From Alentia gelatinosa (taxonomy: Eukaryota; Annelida; Polychaeta; Phyllodocida; Polynoidae): a stretch of 64,000 bases of DNA. A program made the position numbers and the translations under genes. Every line of letters starts with the position of its first letter. Position 1 is the stretch's first letter. The notes under the pieces are model-generated. The model did not search any database. It worked only from the letters and a program-made list of their open reading frames with translations, and had not been told where the DNA came from. The DNA lies in contig OX465580.1 of the NCBI GenBank assembly GCA_950022655.1, positions 44,514,028-44,578,027 on the forward strand. Reading direction: 5' to 3'. This document shows, piece after piece, positions 56,269 through 64,000 of the stretch.

Positions 56269-59151
56269 CTAGTAAGTGGGTATAGAGTTCACCAGATTGT
56301 CCTTATTTATTTTTTTAAATACTTTGTAGGTAGGTATCAACCTCGTGGTAGAGGGGGTCTCATTCCACAGTCTGTGACCATAATATTCTATGCTCCTGGT
56401 ATACATTGCATTATTTGGAGTTTTAACATACAAAACAGGTGCAGTATGTCCCCTAGTAGGCAAGTTTCTTTTGTCAAGATATTGATCCCTCTGGGCTTTT
56501 TGATATAGGTGATTCAGTATATGGTTTTTCCTTCTATATATCAAGTACGGTAGTTTAGCATTTACATGTAGAGATCTGACACTTGTTCTGTTTTTAACAC
56601 GAAGGCAAATCCTTAGACATCTGTTTTGTGCTATCTGCATTTTGTCAAGTAAATGGTTTGAGCAGTTCATATAGAGCAGATCACCATAGTCCAGATATGG
56701 CAGGATTGTGGTCTTATATATATATATTGCCGTTGTCCTGGTTATAAATGATCTCATCTTAGATAATTGGTAAGTTTTGTAAGCAACTCTCTTAAGCATT
56801 TCTTTTGTATGTGATTTGAAATTGAGGTTCGTGTCCAGATATATTCCCAGGTACTTGTAGCCATATACTTTCTTTAATGGAGTATTATTTAATGTAATCT
56901 GTAAATTTTCAACAGTCTTGCACCTAAAAGGTGTGCCGAAGGTCATTAACTTTGTCTTAGAACCATTTACAGTTAACTTGTTCTGGTCGGCCCAGAGGTC
57001 GAAACATTCGATAGCATATTGTAATTTTGGTTGTACGTCCTCAATTCCATTTCCACTTACATAAATCACCGTATCGTCGGCATACAATAGCAAATTAGCA
57101 TTTTTTATATAATCTGTCAAATCATTGACGTATACCAAAAAGAGTGTTGGTCCCAAATTGGAGCCTTGTGGGACACCGCAGACCACCCCACCCTCTGCCG
57201 AGAGAGTTCCATTTGCCTTCGTTGTTTGGGTTCTAGAATCAAGATAATTTCTCATAAATTTTAAGTTTTTCCCCCTTATACCATAATTTTCTAATTTTTG
57301 AAGGAGGATGGAGTGGTCTACGGTGTCAAAGGCTTTCTTGATGTCAACAAAAACAGCCCCCGTTACCATACCCACATTGGCAGCAGAGAAAATATTGTTA
57401 GCAAATTCTGCAACAGCTCCTACAGTGGAGTGCTTCTTTCGAAAGCCGCTCTGTAAACTGGACAATATATTGTTTTCCTCCAGATATGATAACACCCTCG
57501 TATTTACACACTTTTCAAGTAATTTTCCTTGAGCTTGGATTATTGATATCGGCCTAAGGTTTGTACATTTTCCAGGATCGCCTCCCTTTGGCACCGGTGT
57601 AACCAGACTACCTTTCCATTCCTTAGGAATGTTACCAGTTACTAGTATCTCATTACAGAGTTGTGTGAATTCATTCTTATAAGTCATCAACAAATCTTTT
57701 AACACCTTTGTTTTGATATTTGTAATACCTGAGGGTTTGCTCGTTTTCATAGCTTTAATCTCCTCTGTCATTTCATCAATCGTTATATTTATGTCATCAA
57801 GTGTTTGTTCTACCCTATTACCATGGAACTTCCATGGGGTGTATTTATCTTTTGCTAAGTCTTTCCCTATGTTAAGAAAAAAATTGTTAATATACTGGGC
57901 TGTGTCTTTTTCCGGTATTTGTCCCGTCTCATCCTTTAAATTGATCGTGGTTTTGTCCTTATTTTCTGTTCCAGGAAGTATGCTGTTGATACATCTCCAA
58001 AACTTTTTGGGGTTTGATTTATTGTCCTCGGCTAAATTTAGTATATAATTTTCCCTGGCCAGCCTAGCTTCTCTGTTTGCCTCATTTCTGGCTTTCCTGG
58101 CTTCTGACCATGCTTTGTTTGTTTTTGTTCTCTTTGCTTTTGTTAGTTTATAATTCTTTTGTTTTATCAGATAGGCTAAGTCCCCCGTAATCCATGGTTC
58201 ACCTTTGGTTTTTGCAGCAAATTTTCTAAGTGGGCATGTTTTGTTTAGATATTCATTAACTTTACCAATAAGCATTTCCCATTTACCTGTTGAGTCCAAT
58301 CCATTATATTCTATCCAGTTAGCCTTGTTTTTGATATATTCAGCCATATCCTCAGATTTATATTTACGGTAGTCTCTGCATAAAAATTCTTTTTGTTTAG
58401 TTACTTCCTTCCCTTTTTTCCTATTTAGGTACACCATCATATGATCACTAATGTTTGTTTCAAGGCAACCCCTTTGATCAACTTTGTCAGAATTTGTAAA
58501 AATCAGATCCAGAATTGAGTTTGTTTCAGAATATCGGGTTATCTCATTTATCACTTGTATTAGGCCGATTTGGTTAAGTGAGTTTATTAAATTGTTTCGA
58601 TAATTGTCTTCAGTTTGTTGGATATCAATATTCATATCACCCATTATAAATATTTCTTTACTTGCATTATCATTAATCTCTTCCGTTATGGTTTTAAGGG
58701 TCTCAATGAAAGTTAGTTTATTTCCTTTCGGAGGTCTATAGGTGTTTATTACTACTATATCCTTAGCTTTATTTTGTATAATTTTAATAATTTGAATCTC
58801 AATATCTTTTGTACTAGTATTATAATTATTGTAACAGTGGCTATCATATTCGAGGGTGTCCTTAACCATAATTAGTAATCCACCTCCCTTTTTGGGATTA
58901 GCATCCGTTAGATTCTGTTTCCAGGCCCTGCCCAGCCTAACAATATTATATCCAGGGAATTTATATGAGTGTATATCATCATTATCAGTCATCCAAGTTT
59001 CAGAAATTGTTAGAACATGTATATTATTATTAACCAATTCTACTCTAAGACGATCATACTTGGCTTTATAGCTCCATATGTTAAGGTGCGCTAGTACAAG
59101 TCCTTTTAATTTGGCTAGACCATTAATCGAGTTTATCCTTTTGTTCTTATT
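56269..59151 (-). CDS. LINE-5 ORF2: endonuclease-reverse transcriptase
   Basis: Nicks target DNA and reverse-transcribes element RNA in place. The open frame runs from just after a TGA at 59152-59154. The endonuclease N-terminus (LVLAHLNIWSYKAKYDRL) precedes the first in-frame ATG, so the start codon is unclear. Endonuclease motifs: LTISETWMTDN (metal-binding Glu), VINTYRPPKG, FIMGDMNIDIQ, LDLIFTNSD and NISDHMMVY (SDH). Linker: NPKKFWRCINSILPG. RT motifs: LRPISIIQAQGKLLEKCVN, SGFRKKHSTVGAV, AVFVDIKKAFDTVDHSILLQ, VVCGVPQGSNLGPTLFLVYV, LLLYADDTVIYVSG and YKYLGIYLDTNLNF. The C-terminal region AQNRCLRICLRVKNRTSVRS ends at 56269. About 960 codons with no internal stop, so probably recently active. 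Confidence 0.93.
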   Translation of the reverse strand, partial: NKNKRINSINGLAKLKGLVLAHLNIWSYKAKYDRLRVELVNNNIHVLTISETWMTDNDDIHSYKFPGYNIVRLGRAWKQNLTDANPKKGGGLLIMVKDTLEYDSHCYNNYNTSTKDIEIQIIKIIQNKAKDIVVINTYRPPKGNKLTFIETLKTITEEINDNASKEIFIMGDMNIDIQQTEDNYRNNLINSLNQIGLIQVINEITRYSETNSILDLIFTNSDKVDQRGCLETNISDHMMVYLNRKKGKEVTKQKEFLCRDYRKYKSEDMAEYIKNKANWIEYNGLDSTGKWEMLIGKVNEYLNKTCPLRKFAAKTKGEPWITGDLAYLIKQKNYKLTKAKRTKTNKAWSEARKARNEANREARLARENYILNLAEDNKSNPKKFWRCINSILPGTENKDKTTINLKDETGQIPEKDTAQYINNFFLNIGKDLAKDKYTPWKFHGNRVEQTLDDINITIDEMTEEIKAMKTSKPSGITNIKTKVLKDLLMTYKNEFTQLCNEILVTGNIPKEWKGSLVTPVPKGGDPGKCTNLRPISIIQAQGKLLEKCVNTRVLSYLEENNILSSLQSGFRKKHSTVGAVAEFANNIFSAANVGMVTGAVFVDIKKAFDTVDHSILLQKLENYGIRGKNLKFMRNYLDSRTQTTKANGTLSAEGGVVCGVPQGSNLGPTLFLVYVNDLTDYIKNANLLLYADDTVIYVSGNGIEDVQPKLQYAIECFDLWADQNKLTVNGSKTKLMTFGTPFRCKTVENLQITLNNTPLKKVYGYKYLGIYLDTNLNFKSHTKEMLKRVAYKTYQLSKMRSFITRTTAIYIYKTTILPYLDYGDLLYMNCSNHLLDKMQIAQNRCLRICLRVKNRTSVRSLHVNAKLPYLIYRRKNHILNHLYQKAQRDQYLDKRNLPTRGHTAPVLYVKTPNNAMYTRSIEYYGHRLWNETPSTTRLIPTYKVFKKINKDNLVNSIPTY

Positions 59152-59154
59152 TCA

Positions 59155-60094
59155 GTTTCCTTAGACACAGATTCACTAATATATACCACATGGTTATCAG
59201 CAATCGCGGCTCTTGCGAGTCCAAAATAATAAAATAATGTATATGCATCGCAAACATTTAAGAAAAATTCAAACATATAAAACAAAACACTGTCATGTAC
59301 ACAACCTCGACTGTCTTGGTCGTTGTGTACTGACACAAGGATTAAGCAATTTAGACACTCTTGGTCATTGCTCATCCTTTCAGAAAATAGAAAAAAAAAG
59401 GCTACAATTTTTTGGCTTTGAGATTTATACCATAGCAGTGCAAACACGCGGAGAGTTCCACTAATTAGAGTCAACATTGTTATTAGTTACTAGTAAATCA
59501 AATGAGTCTTTTACAAAACAGGGCTTCATTCTGGTTCAGCGACCCAGGATGACGCTTTTCGTTCAGGTCCCATTTGGCCTGGGTTCAGTTATAGTCTTGT
59601 GTTTTGGATATTTTTATCTATGGTTTCAATGATCCGTGTTTACCTTACAATCATATGCACATGGACCCTTTCTCTCCACCCTTTGTGTATTAACACATTT
59701 TAGTTCAGCTAAACATATTATATCTATCGTAAATATTTTATTTCTGAGTATAATAGTGGTGGATGGGAAGATATAAAAGAAAAAAAAAAAGAGAAAAGGA
59801 TCAATACGATCAAACTCCTTTCTGTTTCAGCGACCCAGGAAGGCAGTTTTGGAATTTTGCGAGTGGTAATCTACATTTGTTAGATAGCATAACATTAAAA
59901 ATATAGGGTGGTTTAGAAAAATATAGTTATGTGGTATATAGCTGTCGTGCTTTCATGTTTATCATGAGGTAGGTCAGACCCTAGTCATTTGTACTAGTCC
60001 CGTTCAGTTCAGTATATCCAGGTCAGGTACAGTCCATTGACTTTGTTTTAACGGTTCGGTGGTTCCGCTACTTTGGCTCCCCAGAGCTTGAGGT
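59155..60094 (-). other. LINE-5 spacer between ORF1 and ORF2
   Basis: No recognisable protein; the minus-strand open frame at 59133-59477 has no motif. On the plus strand the phrase CAGCGACCCAGGA occurs twice (about 59538 and 59829), about 290 bp apart. Confidence 0.5.
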
Positions 60095-61125
60095 TCACTC
60101 TCCTTCCTCACTCTGTGTTTCGATGTCTTCCTCACTATCCGATTCATCGTCTCGGTCCTCCGCTCCCTCAATGGTGTCGTCAGAATCCGATGCAGTTTCA
60201 GCGTCAACTTTCAGCGTGGTTCGTATTTTTTGGAGGATGGTACCAAGTCGGTTTATTCCAGCGAATTTCGTTTGGACAATGTCATCGATTTGACCCAGAT
60301 GCTTACCGCACCCCCACTCGAGGTCCCTGGTAGCCTCGTACAAAAATAGCTCACCAGTGTTGAGTAGGTGCTCTTTTAGGTTATCGTTCTGCTGAAACTT
60401 GTTTAGAAGGATCTTTTCCATCACATCAAATTTGGTCTTGTTCCACTCAGGGGTCTTCCTGACGGTCTTTGCAATAGACATAACTTCGTAGACATCACTG
60501 GCCGCCAAGATTTTTTCAGCTGCTTTCTCGTCCTCACAGTTTATAGCCATTGAGGTCTGAAAGGCGCGTTCCGCAGAGTCATAATAGGCACCATTTACTT
60601 TAACCCTACATTGGTACAAGTTTGATAGTGGTGCATAGGGCCCTTGGAATGCGATCCCATCCTCGGTGGGCTGGGTTTTGGCATTGGCTATTGTCAAGTC
60701 AGGATTATCTGTTTCTAGTTGATCTAGTTGGGAAAAGGCGTAGGTTTTTTCCTCCACCACAAGAGACATGCCCTTCACATAAGCTTTCGTCTGCTTTGAG
60801 CGAGCATGCGCAGCAATAGCTCTCATAACCTTTTGTTTTTCAAGATCCTCCTTACAGAGCTCATCCCGTATTGACACCTTATACCAAGCGTTGTTTCCCT
60901 TCAGCCTAAATAAGCTTCTGAAGATCATCGATTTCATAGAGATTGATGATAGGTTTACCACTATATCCCTCGGGCGCTTGCTTTCCTCGTAGAACTTGCC
61001 CCTCCTATACACATTTTCAATCATGATATTTCCCTGAGGCACCTGGATATCATTTATCAGTTGCATAACAACATCCCGGGGAGATTCATCCTTTCTTTCT
61101 TGCTTTCCTGCAATTATGAGAGTTT
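60095..61125 (-). CDS. LINE-5 ORF1, RRM/CTD-like region followed by NADAR-like domain
   Basis: Counting residues from the first ATG at 61066 (323 aa): residues 1-117 resemble the RRM and C-terminal domains of LINE ORF1 proteins (ENVYRRGKFYEESKRPRDIV, WYKVSIRDELCKEDLEKQK, VKGMSLVVEEKTYAFSQLD). Residues about 138-287 read as a NADAR/YbiA (DUF1768) domain: IAFQGPYAPLSNLYQCRVKV, YYDSAERAFQTSMAI, WNKTKFDVMEKILLNKF, LKEHLLNTGELFLYEATRD, EWGCGKHLG and INRLGTILQKIR. E166 sits in the S-x-E-x-x-x-Q position expected of the active site. Residues 288-323 are an acidic tail. The frame is open upstream to about 61125, where it would join ORF1a by a -1 shift at an A6 run. NADAR enzymes hydrolyse N-glycosidic bonds of ADP-ribose adducts or riboflavin intermediates; the role here is unknown. 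Confidence 0.82.
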
Positions 61126-61623
61126 TTTCCTTTTTTCGCCCTCAATTTGACAGATCTTATCACTGTTTCGAATAGTTGTTAGATGGGTTTTCAGCAAATC
61201 AGACTTGAGCTCGTCTAGTTCAATCTTGGCGTCCCGTACTGCGGTTGACAGGTCACGGTTCGCTGCTTCGGTAGTGGTCAATCTAGAGCTAACTCTGTCC
61301 AGTAACTGGGCGGTGTTGTTGTTTATTTTTTCAGCCTTCTCTATTCTTTTATCCATTTTTTTCAGCGTTTCTACAGTACTGTTCACAGTTTTTTCTTGGT
61401 CATACAGTCTTTTCTCAAGAAGATTTAGCCTCTCGATTACACTACTCAGTGGCGCATTCGTTTTAAGTGGACTCACCGACTTGGAGGTTGCCTTGCTCAC
61501 CACCGGTGGGGTGGAAGGTGGCGTGTCCGCCACTGCACTATCACTGGGCTTGTTATGTCGCTGCTTCTTGGTCTTATCACGGGCATCACGAGGAGGTTTG
61601 GGGGCTTCAACTATCTCATCCAT
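61114..61623 (-). CDS. LINE-5 ORF1, N-terminal coiled-coil part
   Basis: Starts MDEIVEAPKPPRDARDKTKK and has a basic, Pro/Ser-rich linker, then a long heptad region (VIERLNLLEKRLYDQEKTVN, TLKKMDKRIEKAEKINNN, LDRVSSRLTTTEAANRDL, DAKIELDELKSDLLKTHL) typical of the trimerising coiled coil of LINE ORF1 proteins. It stops at TAA 61114-61116, just after AGG-AAA-AAA-CTC. The -1 frame continues into the RRM/NADAR half, so one missing A or a programmed shift separates the halves. Confidence 0.8.
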   Translation of the reverse strand: MDEIVEAPKPPRDARDKTKKQRHNKPSDSAVADTPPSTPPVVSKATSKSVSPLKTNAPLSSVIERLNLLEKRLYDQEKTVNSTVETLKKMDKRIEKAEKINNNTAQLLDRVSSRLTTTEAANRDLSTAVRDAKIELDELKSDLLKTHLTTIRNSDKICQIEGEKRKKLS

Positions 61624-61624
61624 A

Positions 61625-62530
61625 TTAACCATAAATGTTAATAAAACTAAGGTAATGTGCATAGGGACCCCAGCGAAGTTAAAGAAAACAAGAAAACCAA
61701 AGATTTTCATGAATGGCATTATGTTGAATTGCTGCCAGAAGTATAAGTATCTGGGAGTCACCATTGATGAGCATCTATCATGGGAACCGCATGTAAGGGA
61801 TGTTGTTAAAACTGTGAATAACAAATTATTTAAATTTTGTAAAATCAGGCCATGTTTGACTGATGATGCAGCTCGTAATGTCTATGTTAGTACTGTAATC
61901 CCACATTTTGAATATTGTTCTTTCATATATGGCAGCTTCCGAAAAAAGGACATGAATACCATAGATAAATTACACCATAGAGGACTCAGAATACTGTTAG
62001 GCCCTAGGTCGCGCCGTAGATCAATATCCAATATGCACAGCCTCTGCAACCTTGATACCTTACAAAATCGTAGAAATAGACAATTGCTCTGTCTAATGTT
62101 TAAAAACAGGGAGAAACTGGAGTGGATAGATATGGTCAAAAGACCCACTCGAACGCAAAATAAATTACTATTCAGGATAATGCAAACCAAAAGTTCAACA
62201 GTGTACAATTGTCCATACCTGAGGGGGGCAAGACTATGGAATGCCTTGCCGACAAATACCCAACGATTGCCATGTAAAGATGATTTCAAAAAGAGCATCA
62301 TAAGTCTTGAATCATAGTTGATTGTAGTTTTATTGGATTTCTCGATGACCTCATCTCATCAAATATCATATATGTATTCTTATATATTTGTATTCTTTAC
62401 CCATACAGCCAAATGGCTGAGTTGCTACCTTTATAAGGACTGATCGATGTATATACGCTTTTCACTTTATGGAGTGCCTGAAAAACTCGTCTTCTCGAGA
62501 GGCACTGACAATAAAAAAAAAATAAAAAAA
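61625..62530 (+). pseudogene. LINE-4 ORF2, 3' piece, and 3' tail
   Basis: Continues LINE-4 with no visible gap: LTINVNKTKVMCIGTPAKL, QKYKYLGVTIDEHLSWEPHV, STVIPHFEYCSFIYGSFRKK, LHHRGLRILLGPRSRRRSIS, RNRQLLCLMFKNREKLEW and YLRGARLWNALPTNTQRL, stopping at 62317. The 3' untranslated region ends in ACAATAAAAAAAAAATAAAA at about 62501-62530. The coding part of this piece is open. Confidence 0.87.
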
Positions 62531-62980
62531 ATGACGTCAGAACGTTGTTATGGAGAGTGATAGCGGGTGTTGTAGCAGAGATTAAAGCAAGCGCAAACGC
62601 CATAAAAAATCTGCTGGGAGAGTGAGCGGTAGTAATGACGTCATATAGTAACTTTTGCTCCGAATTCAAGTGTACAGTGTTTTTTCAGATATTCTAAGGT
62701 GATAATGTCATTATTGGGTATGTATATACGATGCTTAATATTGTTTGTTTATTTCACGTCGATTTCGGGTGCAGTCGTAGTGCTGGGCAATCATTATATG
62801 CAAATATACTTCCGAATGGGAAACGTCCGCCATTTTGTTTGTTTATTTTTTGTTCCGATAATGTCAACAGATCACGTGGTATGGTGTGGCGTAAAAATAT
62901 TTTACGCCACGGTGCGGCCGAACGGTATCTTTTCTCCTATTGCGTAAAAGTGAGACATTCGTGCACCGGTATATAGTAAT
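62531..62980 (-). repeat. interspersed repeat R, copy 2
   Basis: Reverse-complement copy of 31675-32125, with conserved ends and a different middle. It starts directly after the LINE-4 tail with TGACGTCAGAACG, suggesting that LINE-4 inserted at or in this repeat. Confidence 0.85.
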
Positions 62981-63145
62981 ACGTAATTCTTTTCCTGTAT
63001 TGAGGAAGCCAAGCTGGGCGGTTCGGTATAGGATTATTCGGGGAGTTCTTGGATACAACTTTAAAATAATTCGGATAGTGAATATGGTAGTGGCAGTAGG
63101 TGGGGAGGCGTAGGATACAGGCACTGAGGCACAGAGTAGATATGT

Positions 63146-63146
63146 G

Positions 63147-63207
<61 letters not shown>
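63146..63207. repeat. (TA)n microsatellite
   Basis: About 29 TA units. Confidence 0.95.
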
Positions 63208-63208
<1 letters not shown>

Positions 63209-63210
<2 letters not shown>

Positions 63211-63562
63211 GTCATCTGAGGAAGACAAAGATCCCCCCGGAATGACCTTTATCGTTGGTTCAGTCGGTGCCTGCCACCCTCGTGGCGCCCCGTCACGCTT
63301 GAGTGGTGTCGACCGCCCTCTCGCATGGTGTCGATGTTGGGATCTGCTCTCCTTGTAATCCGATTCCGAGTTGTCTTCTATCGCCGACTTTTTAGGTATC
63401 TTTTTCATAGACGATACTCCTTTCGACTCAACTGCCGCTAAAATCGAATCTAGCGAATTTTCCAAGCGATTCATCCGCTCAGACATCACACCATATGTCG
63501 TCTTCATATCCGACCGTAGCCAGTGTACCCGGCCCTGTCCCTGTACAGGGCCGGGTTCTTAA
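63209..63562 (-). CDS. unidentified coiled-coil/basic ORF fragment, retroelement-like
   Basis: The minus-strand frame reads MKTTYGVMSERMNRLENSLD, SILAAVESKGVSSMKKIPKK, SRSQHRHHARGRSTPLKRDG and VIPGGSLSSSDDD before running into the (TA)n repeat. A short coiled coil followed by a basic Ser/Arg/His-rich stretch recalls the start of a retroelement gag or ORF1, but no family is recognised. An ATG at 63507 is possible; the frame is open upstream of it. Confidence 0.35.
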
Positions 63563-64000
63563 TGTATTTAGCCCTCCAACGCTTTGCCATTCCAGTGAGT
63601 TCGCATCTGGCCGCCTACTGACATGTATGAAAAAAACCTGAATCAATAAAAATATATACCAACTTGTGTTTGCAGACCTACAAAATAGGTGTATGTTGCT
63701 TTATAACTGTGTATTTAGAGGTAGTTTTCCAGTGGAGCTTCCCTTCTTCTCAGTTCAGCCATCTTTGTAACTATAGTAACTAGGGGTGTCATGCTACCTA
63801 ATTGGACAATTGAATAAATCACCAGATACCAGCAGTGACCGGAAGTAGCCACAGTTCATCTGTAGAATTGTGTTGCCTAAACATGGGAGTAAAATCACTG
63901 TAAATTTAACTTTATATTGAAATAACAACACTTGCAGACAATGAATTTAGCGATAATAATTAGTTCTTCAACTTAGGAACCCACAATTTGCCTGAACTGG
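63563..64000. other. non-coding, nothing recognised
   Basis: Apart from a GC-rich hairpin just upstream (arms ACCCGGCCCTGT and ACAGGGCCGGGT at about 63528-63558), nothing could be supported. Confidence 0.5.

Larger units (their letters stand above)
55939..61624 (-). mobile_element. LINE-5: nearly complete APE-class LINE with NADAR-like ORF1
   Basis: Minus-strand non-LTR retrotransposon of about 5.7 kb inserted into LINE-4. It has a poly(A)-type tail (T-runs at 55937-55960), an intact ORF2 (56269-59151), a spacer of about 0.9 kb and ORF1 (60095-61623) with one frameshift. The boundaries are exact because LINE-4 coding sequence stops at 55938 and resumes at 61625. The 5' end lies one base upstream of the ORF1 ATG, so no 5' untranslated region is present. 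Confidence 0.9.

Noticed and set aside
61205..61620. N-terminal 140 residues of a long plus-strand frame (61205-62317)
   Set aside because: The Ser/Leu-rich beginning is the antisense of the LINE-5 coiled coil; only the part from 61625 is real LINE-4 sequence.
61624..61824. N-terminal extension of the minus-strand ORF1 upstream of MDEIVEAP
   Set aside because: It is the antisense of LINE-4 RT beyond the LINE-5 boundary, so the ATG at 61623 is the first possible start belonging to LINE-5.

Overview
The window is animal nuclear DNA from an invertebrate, most likely a marine lophotrochozoan such as a mollusc. That is inferred from a split gene with GT-AG introns, several APE-type LINE retrotransposons, a tRNA-headed SINE, Ngaro-type tyrosine-recombinase retroelements, many small DNA transposons with inverted repeats, and minisatellite and satellite arrays. 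There are no bacterial operons, ribosome binding sites or CRISPR arrays.

Host gene. Only one host gene is convincing. It is a FAD-dependent oxidoreductase of the DAO/sarcosine-oxidase type on the minus strand. Exon 1 (53281-53409) carries the Rossmann FAD motif and exon 2 lies at 41942-42077. They are followed by a five-exon 3' cassette (b, 29284-33369) and then by a second complete five-exon 3' cassette (a, 22628-26827). The two cassettes have identical exon lengths (452, 130, 150, 160 and 82 bp), the same phases and no stops. Exons 1-2 plus either cassette give a 1239-bp reading frame (412 aa). No second copy of exons 1-2 was found, so the two cassettes may share one 5' end.

Layout. 1-5372: non-genic DNA with a hairpin, a 160-bp tandem repeat and an 11-bp minisatellite that flips orientation midway. 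5373-10314: a young Ngaro retroelement with textbook A1-ORFs-B1-A2-B2 split direct repeats. 12029-20703: three LINE remnants, a SINE, and DNA transposons nested in reverse-transcriptase sequence. 22628-33369: the two 3' cassettes. 34059-41073: nine near-identical 780-bp repeats inside intron 2. 43380-45485: a minisatellite hosting a LINE tail. 46430-52735: a second, decayed Ngaro with an hAT-like element and a pogo-like element (itself carrying a piggyBac-like MITE) inserted in it. 53972-54639: a foldback element about 560 bp upstream of exon 1. 54877-62530: a plus-strand LINE split in two by a nearly complete minus-strand LINE.

Most notable. The minus-strand LINE (55939-61624) has an intact endonuclease/reverse-transcriptase ORF2 and an ORF1 in which an RRM/CTD-like region is followed by what reads as a NADAR (YbiA/DUF1768) domain. 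NADAR proteins act on ADP-ribosylated nucleic acid or riboflavin intermediates. A mobile element carrying one could be resisting or exploiting host ADP-ribosylation. The domain call was made by eye and needs a profile search.
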